From contig JACKHT010000004.1 in NCBI GenBank assembly GCA_020638855.1, forward strand, positions 62,001-126,000: DNA of 64,000 bases, in the 5' to 3' direction. The notes below the pieces were generated by a model. It saw nothing but the letters and a program-made list of their open reading frames with translations. It searched no databases and was not told where the DNA came from. This DNA comes from Planctomycetota bacterium (lineage in GTDB: Bacteria; Planctomycetota; UBA1135; GCA-002686595). Positions 26,695 to 33,540 of the stretch are shown in pieces; the first letter of the stretch is position 1, and each line of letters begins with the position of its first letter. Made by a program: the position numbers and the translations under genes.

Positions 26695-26700
26695 TAGGAT
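26695..26700 (+). promoter_or_regulatory. Possible -10 of the DUF1003 gene
   Basis: TAGGAT lies 33 bases before ATG 26734, and a GGAG ribosome-binding site ends five bases before the ATG. This is one of the few starts here with an ordinary leader and Shine-Dalgarno sequence. No clear -35 box is visible. Confidence 0.35.
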
Positions 26701-26733
26701 GGGTTTGGTTGGCCCCCATCTGCCGGAGATAGC

Positions 26734-27492
26734 ATGAGAAACCCATCTTCCACCGTCGTCTGCGCGGTTTGCGGTAAGTCCTTTCCGCGCAGATCCACGC
26801 TCCCCCTCGCTGTGGTTCGACCCCAGGTGCTGGCCGAAATCGAAGGAGCACATGCTGACTTGGATTCAAGTGGTTACATCTGCCAGAAAGACCTGGCCGA
26901 TTTCCGCATGCGCTACGTGGAACACCTCTTGGTGCAAGAGAAGGGCGAACTCTCCGGGTTGGAGCAGGGCCTAGTAACAAGCCTACGCGATCACACCTTG
27001 ACCACCCCAGATTCGCTGGAGTTGGGATCCGGCGCACTCACCGTCGGTCAACGGCTGGCCGACCGCTTGGCCGCATTTGGCGGGAGCTGGACGTTCTTGA
27101 TCCTGTTTTTTGGTTTCTTGGCCATCTGGATCGCTACCAACCTGCTCCTGCTGACCAAGGAGCCATTCGATCCGTACCCCTTCATCCTGCTCAACCTGAT
27201 CCTCTCTTGCGTGGCGGCGATCCAAGCGCCGGTCATCATGATGAGCCAGAACCGCCAGGAAGCCAAAGATCGGATCCGCGCCGAAAACGACTACAGCATC
27301 AACCTCAAAGCCGAAATCGAAATCCGCCACCTGCACGAGAAGCTGGATCACCTCCTCATGCAGCAATGGGAGCGACTGGTGGCCATCCAGCAGGTGCAAA
27401 TCGAACTGTTAGAGGAGTTGGGCGCTCGACGCAATAAGGAGCGACCCAATAAGGAGCGATCCGGCAAGGACCGATCCAAGGACGACGATTAG
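26734..27492 (+). CDS. DUF1003 membrane protein
   Basis: A 252-residue protein with a small Cys-containing N-terminal region (C10, C13 and C50, perhaps a zinc ribbon with one ligand missing), a soluble helical segment, then two adjacent membrane helices (118-140 and 148-170) with the DUF1003 signature GSWTFLILFFGFLAIWI and QAPVIMMSQNRQ. The C-terminal region is a coiled-coil-like helix ending in a charged tail. The tail has imperfect repeats of N-K-E-R / G-K-D-R. The function of DUF1003 is not known. It converges with the SulP gene, overlapping it by four bases. Confidence 0.85.
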   Translation: MRNPSSTVVCAVCGKSFPRRSTLPLAVVRPQVLAEIEGAHADLDSSGYICQKDLADFRMRYVEHLLVQEKGELSGLEQGLVTSLRDHTLTTPDSLELGSGALTVGQRLADRLAAFGGSWTFLILFFGFLAIWIATNLLLLTKEPFDPYPFILLNLILSCVAAIQAPVIMMSQNRQEAKDRIRAENDYSINLKAEIEIRHLHEKLDHLLMQQWERLVAIQQVQIELLEELGARRNKERPNKERSGKDRSKDDD

Positions 27493-29276
27493 GCGACCCG
27501 CAGCATTTTGAGGGTGGCTTGTACCGAGGGGGCGCTCCGCACTTGGGCTCTGGACGCCTCGGGAAGTTCCTTGAGCACCTGCTGCACCAGCGGTGGACTG
27601 CCGCATAGCACCACCGCACGGCCCTTGGCCTGGACATCCAGGATCATCGTGCGCATGGCCACGAGACCCGTCATATCGATGAACGGCACCTCCTCCACAT
27701 CGATGATCAGCGTTTGGATTGCATCGCGCAGGTACCCCGTCCGTTCGAACGCACGCTCCACCGAAGCGAAGAACAACGATCCGTTCAAGTGGTACACCAT
27801 GGTGTCCTCGGGAAGGTCGAGATTGTCCAGCTTCTTGTGACGGCCCGAGGTCCCGTGGCTCACGTTGGCTTGGGTCAGATCGGCCAGCCGCTTCACAAGC
27901 AAGAAGCTGGCCAAAACCACGCCCACGGCGACCCCTGCCACCATGTCCACAAACACGGTGAAACCAAAGCAAGCCACCAACACCCACGTGTCGCTGCGCG
28001 GCGCCACTTGCACCATGTGCACAAACTGGCGCCAATGGGACATGCGGTAGGCCACCATGATCAGGAGCGCCGCCAGGGTCGCCATGGGAATGGCCGACAT
28101 CCAGGGGGCGAGCAACACCACGTAGACCAAAATCAGCAGCGCGTGCATGGAGGCAGCCAGCGGCGAGCGCGCCCCCGATTGGATGTTGGTGGCGGTCCGT
28201 GCGATGGCTCCCGTGGCGGGGATCCCTCCAGCCAAACCGGAGAGCAGGTTGCCGATCCCTAGGCCGATCAACTCGGCATTGGGATTGTGGCGCGTTCCGG
28301 CCATTCCATCGGCAACGGCTGCGGAAAGCAGCGACTCGAGCGCCGCCAGCGCCGCCACCACGAGCGCGGGAACCGCCAAGACTTGCAGTTCGGCCCAAGT
28401 CGGCCATGCCAGCCACTCGATCGCAGCCGAACCAGGCCAATGTAGGATCGGGGCAAAGGGCGGGATGCCGTTGCCGGTCCCCCCATCGGGCAGCGCGTAA
28501 TGGAAGCGATTGCCAATGGTCGCCACATGGATCCCTAGCGGCGCGAGCAACTGCGCGCAAAGGGTCCCCAGCCCAATCCCGACGACCGGTCCGGGCACCC
28601 GCCGCAGCCAGCGCTGGGACAGGGCCATGGACAACAAAGCCACCCCTCCCACCAAGGCCTCACCGGGCTGCAAGGAGGGCAGGCGCGAACCGATTTGACC
28701 AAGCTTGCTCACGTAGTGTTCCGACCAAGTCTGGATCCCCAAACCCAGGAAGTCGTTGAGCGCCAAGGTTCCAATGACCACCGCAATTCCGGCGGTGAAC
28801 CCCGTCGTCACCGGATAGGGGACGTAGTTGATGTAGCGCCCAAACTTGGCCATGCCGAGCACGATCAAGATCACGCCCGCAAGCAAGGTGGTCCAGATCA
28901 AGCCGCGCAATCCGTGCTCGCTCACGATCGGGGCCAGGATGACGACAAAGGCCGCGGTCGGCCCGCTGACTTGGAAGCGCGAGCCGCCCAAGAGCGGCGA
29001 AACCAGTCCTGCGATGATGGCCGTATAGAGGCCATGCTGCGGCGGCAATCCAACCGCGATCGCGAGGGCCATGGCCAGCGGCAGGGCCACCAGCGAAACG
29101 GTCAGGGCGGCTGCAGCATCCTTGCGCCAATCGGCCCAGGTGTAGCCGCGCCTCCAGGCTTCCGCCAGGGCACTTCCAACCGGAAGAACATCCCGAAGGG
29201 GCTTCAACAGAGGTGGGGGTTGTAGGGAGCAGAAGGCCTTAGAAACGGCCTGCGAGGGGCCGAAGGCGAGTAGCAT
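27489..29276 (-). CDS. SulP family anion transporter with STAS domain
   Basis: A 595-residue transporter with about eleven to twelve membrane segments and a C-terminal STAS domain (about 455-595). The SulP core is seen in DAAAALTVSLVALPLAMALAIAVGLPPQHGLYTAI, then QVSGPTAAF, and PVTTGFTAGIAVVI. The STAS part has FFASVERAF and IIDVEEVPFIDMTG. Family substrates include sulfate, bicarbonate and dicarboxylates, and none can be singled out. I chose ATG 29276 (GGAAAA just upstream). An in-frame ATG at 29393 would add 39 residues containing a hydrophobic stretch, but would overlap the divergent gene's start. Confidence 0.88.
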   Translation of the reverse strand: MLLAFGPSQAVSKAFCSLQPPPLLKPLRDVLPVGSALAEAWRRGYTWADWRKDAAAALTVSLVALPLAMALAIAVGLPPQHGLYTAIIAGLVSPLLGGSRFQVSGPTAAFVVILAPIVSEHGLRGLIWTTLLAGVILIVLGMAKFGRYINYVPYPVTTGFTAGIAVVIGTLALNDFLGLGIQTWSEHYVSKLGQIGSRLPSLQPGEALVGGVALLSMALSQRWLRRVPGPVVGIGLGTLCAQLLAPLGIHVATIGNRFHYALPDGGTGNGIPPFAPILHWPGSAAIEWLAWPTWAELQVLAVPALVVAALAALESLLSAAVADGMAGTRHNPNAELIGLGIGNLLSGLAGGIPATGAIARTATNIQSGARSPLAASMHALLILVYVVLLAPWMSAIPMATLAALLIMVAYRMSHWRQFVHMVQVAPRSDTWVLVACFGFTVFVDMVAGVAVGVVLASFLLVKRLADLTQANVSHGTSGRHKKLDNLDLPEDTMVYHLNGSLFFASVERAFERTGYLRDAIQTLIIDVEEVPFIDMTGLVAMRTMILDVQAKGRAVVLCGSPPLVQQVLKELPEASRAQVRSAPSVQATLKMLRVA

Positions 29277-29378
29277 CGACTTTTCCAAGGGTGAGGCCCA
29301 CAGGAAAAGTGGGAATCCGCCCAGCCCGCGCAAACTCCAAATAGCGGCCACAGCTAGGCCCACGGCTAGGCCCGTGGC

Positions 29379-29384
29379 TAGCAT
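29379..29384 (+). promoter_or_regulatory. -10 element of the small membrane protein gene
   Basis: TAGCAT is followed by seven bases (CCTGTCC) and ATG 29392. It follows two copies of GGCTAGGCCC upstream. The spacing matches the other likely leaderless starts. Confidence 0.5.
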
Positions 29385-29391
29385 CCTGTCC

Positions 29392-29733
29392 ATGCAAGAA
29401 CGTTGGGCTTGGATCGCGGCCTTCGCCGCTGGCGCGGGGGTGTGCGGGATGTTGACCCTGATCACAGGCCAACGCGAGGCTTGGGACTCGCCCCTGTACT
29501 TCTCGCTAGGCCTCCCACTCCTTGCAGGTTTGGCAGCCCTGTTCAGCGCTCGCCTACCCGCACGATCTTGGCGTTGGGCCTTCGGGATCCTTCTTGGTCA
29601 AACCTTCATGATATTCGCCGGATCGGCCTCCTTGGGGTTGTTTCCGCTGACCCTCCTGCTCTCGGCTACCCTCTGCGCGCCTCTGTTCGTGATCTGTTGG
29701 ATCGTTTCGAAGCTTCGCGCTAGGAAGGGCTGA
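29392..29733 (+). CDS. Small hydrophobic membrane protein, unknown
   Basis: A 113-residue protein with about four predicted membrane helices, separated by short Arg-rich loops, and ending in a basic tail. I do not recognise the family. It is divergent from the SulP gene and is followed after 49 bases by the exported pyrophosphatase. A start a few codons upstream at 29374 is possible but would overlap the predicted -10. Confidence 0.65.
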   Translation: MQERWAWIAAFAAGAGVCGMLTLITGQREAWDSPLYFSLGLPLLAGLAALFSARLPARSWRWAFGILLGQTFMIFAGSASLGLFPLTLLLSATLCAPLFVICWIVSKLRARKG

Positions 29734-29782
29734 ACGGTTCCAAGGAGGCCGCTAGAATGCGGACACGCCCCGGAATCCTTCT

Positions 29783-30451
29783 ATGAAAGCACCGCTCGTC
29801 ACCGCCCTCGCCGGACTCGCCCTAGTTTTTGGTTTCGCGACCTGCTGTGCCAAGGCCGAGCCGGCCGCTGCCCAGGTCGACGACCCACTCTACCATCCCA
29901 ACGATCGCAGCTTTCTGGACGGATACGAACCCGTCCTACCTAGCGGCGAGGTCCAAGTGGTGGTGGAAATCCCCGCCGGAACCACCGCCAAGTGGGAGGT
30001 CACCAAGCCCTCCGGTGAACTGCGCTGGGAAATCAAGAACGGCAAACCGCGCATCGTTGCATACCTCGGGTACCCGGGCAACTACGGCATGATCCCGCGC
30101 ACCTTGCTGCCCAAGGAGCTGGGGGGTGATGGGGACCCGCTCGATGTCATCGTCTTGGGGGATTCCGTACCGCGCGGCAGCGTGCTCCCCACCCACATCA
30201 TCGGCGTCATGCGCATGCTCGACGGCGGCGAACAGGACGACAAGCTGATCGCGGTGCGCAGCGGTACGCCGTTTGCGGAAGTGCGCTCCTTGGCCCAACT
30301 GCGCAAGGAATTCGCTGGGGTCGACGTGATTCTCGAGCAGTGGTTCTCGAACTACAAGGGCCCCGGCATCGTGCAGGTCCCCGGCTTCGCGGAAGCAACC
30401 GAAGCCAACCGCATCCTGCAAGAATCGATCAAGGCCTTCGCCAGTCACTGA
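29783..30451 (+). CDS. ppa: Inorganic pyrophosphatase (family I) with export signal
   Basis: A soluble family I pyrophosphatase core: conserved E62 in VVEIP, K70, GYPGNYGMIPRTL, and the metal-binding aspartates D116, D118 and D121 in DGDPLDVIVLGD, with DDKLIAV further on. The spacing D65/D67/D70 of the E. coli enzyme is kept exactly. Unlike the usual cytoplasmic enzyme it begins with a signal-like sequence, hydrophobic to about residue 19, then C21-C22. This resembles a weak lipobox or a secretory signal. The expected location is periplasmic. TAGAAT at 29753-29758 could be its -10, with a GGAA-containing leader. Its stop overlaps the end of the convergent DUF423 gene. Confidence 0.9.
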   Translation: MKAPLVTALAGLALVFGFATCCAKAEPAAAQVDDPLYHPNDRSFLDGYEPVLPSGEVQVVVEIPAGTTAKWEVTKPSGELRWEIKNGKPRIVAYLGYPGNYGMIPRTLLPKELGGDGDPLDVIVLGDSVPRGSVLPTHIIGVMRMLDGGEQDDKLIAVRSGTPFAEVRSLAQLRKEFAGVDVILEQWFSNYKGPGIVQVPGFAEATEANRILQESIKAFASH

Positions 30452-30825
30452 CGCGGCAAAGCCTGCCACGCGAATGCGACCCAGGCCACGATCAGGGCGC
30501 TACCGCCGAGAGGCGTGATGGCTCCCAGCCAGCGCGGTGCACCGAGCGCCATGGCATAGAGCGTCGCGCTGAAGACCGCACTACCCAAGAGGAAGGCGAA
30601 ACCGGGCCAGGTCGATACGCTTCGGCCATCGCGCTGCGTGGTCAAGAAGAGCCCGTACCCCACCAAGGCGAGCGCGTGCCAAAGCTGATAGCTGGCCGCC
30701 GTATGCCACCAATCGAGGGCGTCGGGGTCTTTTGTCAGCGACTTCAGACCGTGGGCTCCAAAGGCACCAAGCCCTACCGCCAGCGCTCCCCAAAGCGCTC
30801 CCATCGAGATCCAGGCGTTCTTCAT
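30445..30825 (-). CDS. DUF423 family membrane protein
   Basis: A 126-residue protein with four membrane helices. The family pattern is clear at the N-terminus (LWGALAVGLGAFGAHGLK), in the middle (WWHTAASYQLWHALALVGYG), and late (GSAVFSATLYAMAL and ITPLGGSALIVAW). DUF423 proteins (YgdD/TMEM256-like) are small inner-membrane proteins of unknown role. ATG 30825 has TAGGCT seven bases upstream. It converges with the pyrophosphatase gene, with a seven-base overlap at the stops. Confidence 0.88.
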   Translation of the reverse strand: MKNAWISMGALWGALAVGLGAFGAHGLKSLTKDPDALDWWHTAASYQLWHALALVGYGLFLTTQRDGRSVSTWPGFAFLLGSAVFSATLYAMALGAPRWLGAITPLGGSALIVAWVAFAWQALPRQ

Positions 30826-30832
30826 GGCCAGC

Positions 30833-30838
30833 AGCCTA
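30833..30838 (-). promoter_or_regulatory. -10 element of the DUF423 gene
   Basis: TAGGCT on the minus strand is followed by seven bases (GCTGGCC) and ATG 30825, matching the pattern seen at bioB, kynA and others. Confidence 0.5.
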
Positions 30839-31037
30839 CGCCCCCGCATCGATGCGCTGGAATCCCAGCATGGGAAAATCAGCGTTAGGGGTGTGACTCC
30901 TCTTGGGACCCCCGAACGGTGCGTGCGGGTCGCGACCAAAGAAACCGAGTGCGGCTCGGGTACCGCGCCCGGCTAGGACGATGGGGCCTACGGAGCTAGG
31001 TGAAGGCGCCGCCCGAATCCATCCACCCACTCCCTGC

Positions 31038-32468
31038 ATGACCCCCATGAAACGTCACCTACCCCTGGTTCTCAGTACGGGACTCATCTTGCTGGTGGGT
31101 GCCGTGGTGCTGCCCTCGAAGAAGAACCCCTACAGCTCCGCCGACCAATCCCGGGGCTTCCAGCCGGCACCACGGTTGTATGGGCTCTACGGCGACGATC
31201 TAGGCGAAGAGGCCTATGGTTCGCTCGGCGGTGCGCCTTCCAACATCTTCTCGAGCGGTGTGCAAATCGCCCCCGTGGGTCCGGGTACCTACGAGATCAC
31301 GCTCGATCAGACGGGTACCGACTGGCAAGAGACCTTTGTGCTGGGGGTTCCCCCCGGCCCGCTCAAGATGGCCCCGCTCTTGGTGCTGTTCCACGGATAC
31401 GGCGAACAGCCGCGGGACTTGCTGACCAAGACCACCTACTTCGAACTCGCCCGGGCGCGCGGCTGGTACGTGGTCGCCCCGCTGGGTGCGCACCAGTACA
31501 ACTTTGGCATCGAGTACTCGCAACGCAACGTGGAACAGGCGCTCAACTGGGTGGCACGCGCCGTTCCGGTGGATGTGACACGTTTGTACGCGGTAGGGTT
31601 CTCGATGGGAGGAGGCATGGCCGCTTCCTACGCCGCCCGGCACCAGGACATCTACTCCGGGCGCTTTGCTGCGGTTGTCAACCACACGGGCGTCACCTCG
31701 CTGAGCCACAGCTTCCGGATGGCGGCAGACGATCGGCTGTTCCTAAGCCCGCTGATGTTTGGCGCCTCACCCGATCAGGATCCCTTCGCCTACTCGCGTT
31801 GCTCCTCGTTCGACTTGGACCCGATCTACGGCACAATCGACCCCAACACCGACATGTTGCGCAACCTGGCGAGCACGCCGGTGCGCATCTACGCAGCCCT
31901 GCAGGACCCCATTTCGATTTTGCTCACCCAAACCGAGCACTTCGAGACCCAGCTCGCCCTGCGCGGCGGGAGCGGGGACTCGCTGCGTGGCCCCTACGCG
32001 GTCCACGATTGGTACACCATGAACGAGGCGAGCACGCTCGATTGGTTGTCCACCAAACAGCTCGGGGCACCCAACCCGTACACCACCTACAACTTGCTGG
32101 CCGACCGCAGTGCGCGCTGGCACGGCTTCTGGATGGGGCAGCGCGAGCCGAATCGGCTGATGCCGCTGACCTACCAGGTGCAGCCCAACCGCAACCGCCT
32201 GTACACGATCGGGACCGAGAACCTGGCACGTATCGACGTATTCCCGCAAAGCCTCGGCTTGCGTACGAGCGATGTGTTCGAATGGGTCTTCGGCAACCAG
32301 GACGCCGCCCAGGTCCAACTGGTGATTCGGGGCGTCACGCACTACCCGTTCGACGTGACGCGCAACGGGGTCAGCACGATTGCCTGGTCCTACGACCCGA
32401 TCCTGCGCCAGATGGTCCTGCTTGAGGATGACGCGGCCAGCGTGCCCCGTTGGAGCGTGCACTTCTAG
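31038..32468 (+). CDS. Secreted alpha/beta hydrolase, polyhydroxybutyrate-depolymerase-like
   Basis: A 476-residue protein. The N-terminus is a signal-like sequence (hydrophobic about 12-25). The hydrolase core includes LLVLFHGYGEQPRD (oxyanion region), the nucleophile motif G187-F-S189-M-G-G, and a region around NHTGVT typical of PHB-depolymerase and LpqC-like esterases. The C-terminal 180 residues probably complete the fold; His335 or nearby in AVHDWYTM may be the catalytic His. ATG 31038 and ATG 31047 are both possible, as neither has a clear Shine-Dalgarno site. The 212-base upstream region has a 10-base perfect palindrome (GGTCGCGACC, 30928-30937). The substrate is unknown. Confidence 0.82.
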   Translation: MTPMKRHLPLVLSTGLILLVGAVVLPSKKNPYSSADQSRGFQPAPRLYGLYGDDLGEEAYGSLGGAPSNIFSSGVQIAPVGPGTYEITLDQTGTDWQETFVLGVPPGPLKMAPLLVLFHGYGEQPRDLLTKTTYFELARARGWYVVAPLGAHQYNFGIEYSQRNVEQALNWVARAVPVDVTRLYAVGFSMGGGMAASYAARHQDIYSGRFAAVVNHTGVTSLSHSFRMAADDRLFLSPLMFGASPDQDPFAYSRCSSFDLDPIYGTIDPNTDMLRNLASTPVRIYAALQDPISILLTQTEHFETQLALRGGSGDSLRGPYAVHDWYTMNEASTLDWLSTKQLGAPNPYTTYNLLADRSARWHGFWMGQREPNRLMPLTYQVQPNRNRLYTIGTENLARIDVFPQSLGLRTSDVFEWVFGNQDAAQVQLVIRGVTHYPFDVTRNGVSTIAWSYDPILRQMVLLEDDAASVPRWSVHF

Positions 32469-32571
32469 GGACTCTTCGATCCCCAGGCTCTCGGACCGAT
32501 CGCTCGGTTCGAACACAAGGCTTGGCGGGCTTCGGAGCGCAACCAGCGGATCAGGCAGCCTCCCCCCCGAT

Positions 32572-33354
32572 CTAGGCGGGAGACGGCTCGCGCAGGCCTT
32601 CCGGATTGGTTCCCGCCACCGGGCTGGGGCGCTCGGCGCGCAACACGCGCCCCTGTGATCGCCAAACGCACACCAAATCGCGCAGGAGGAGCGCCGCATC
32701 GGGGATCGCAGCGCCCTTGGGAACCAGTTCGCCCTCGAACAGGCTCGAGTGAGCGCGTTGCAAGGCCAGCACCTCGGCTCGCTCCGGCTTCGTATCCAGC
32801 TCGACCAGCGAACCATGACCGGCTTCGTCAAAAGCCAAAAATCCCCCGGATCGGTTCCCGAGCACGCGCAGCATATGCGCCGCATCCCCAAACAGCGTGC
32901 TTTGGATCCAGGCCTCGGAAACTTGACCGCCCACGTCGATCTGGCTGCGACCATCGAGGCTGTGGCAGGCCAACTGTAGCCCTGCCACCTCGGGTTGCAC
33001 ACGAATGTGCGCCGGTTGCGGATTGCCCGGCAGCAACAACCCCGCAGCGCGCCCCAGCCCGCGCACCTCCACGTCGCGGCGCAGCACGTACAGGCCGTCG
33101 CGCCGGACTCCATCCGCCACCCACTCGACGGCGATGATGTGCGCACACAGCTCCATCGATAGCCCCAAGGCCGGAGGCATCAAGCGCGGTCGCAGGCGCT
33201 CCAGTCGCAAGCAGTCCACCGCACCGATGGCTGCGCCCTGCAACAGCTTGGGTCGCAAGGGGGCGGGAACCAGGCGGCGGGCAACCACCGGGTCCAGCCT
33301 CCAGGCAATCAAGGCGCGCCGCGGGCAGCGCCCACGCAGGGAAGGGTGATGCAT
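32572..33354 (-). CDS. DUF2071-like protein (acetoacetate-decarboxylase-type fold)
   Basis: A 260-residue soluble protein. The N-terminal block (ALIAWRLDPVVARRLVPAPLRP, then GAAIGAVDCLRLERLRPRLMP) is reminiscent of DUF2071/YqjF and acetoacetate decarboxylase relatives, in which a substrate-shielding beta fold is used. No signal peptide is present. No catalytic lysine can be assigned with confidence. It converges with the esterase gene. TAGAAT lies about 15 bases before ATG 33354. The identification is tentative. Confidence 0.55.
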   Translation of the reverse strand: MHHPSLRGRCPRRALIAWRLDPVVARRLVPAPLRPKLLQGAAIGAVDCLRLERLRPRLMPPALGLSMELCAHIIAVEWVADGVRRDGLYVLRRDVEVRGLGRAAGLLLPGNPQPAHIRVQPEVAGLQLACHSLDGRSQIDVGGQVSEAWIQSTLFGDAAHMLRVLGNRSGGFLAFDEAGHGSLVELDTKPERAEVLALQRAHSSLFEGELVPKGAAIPDAALLLRDLVCVWRSQGRVLRAERPSPVAGTNPEGLREPSPA

Positions 33355-33485
33355 AGGACTCGAGCCACCATTCTAACGCCGGTCGGCGCTTGGGGAGCCA
33401 GAATCCCTCGCGGGCAGCCCCATCGATTCCCAGGGCCGTCTCCTTCCAACCCAAGGCCACTTCCCGAGGCTGGGCGGAATGGCGA

Positions 33486-33520
33486 GGGCCGGGCCCACCC
33501 CACAAGGATGGACCCGGCCC
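33486..33520 (-). terminator. 15-bp GC-rich hairpin downstream of the VWA gene
   Basis: Arms at 33486-33500 and 33506-33520 pair over 15 positions, two of them G-U wobbles in the minus-strand RNA, with a 5-base loop. The hairpin starts 20 bases after the stop of the VWA gene on the same strand. No U-tract follows. The rest of this 186-base gap holds only the DUF2071-like gene's likely promoter. Confidence 0.65.
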
Positions 33521-33540
33521 CGGCTGGCTTGCGCGAGGGA

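Noticed and set aside
30928..30937. Perfect palindrome GGTCGCGACC before the esterase gene
   Set aside because: It is short and GC-only enough to be expected by chance in this composition.
31767..33146. 459-codon minus-strand frame across the esterase and DUF2071-like genes
   Set aside because: It crosses two well-supported genes on different strands and has no family-like content.
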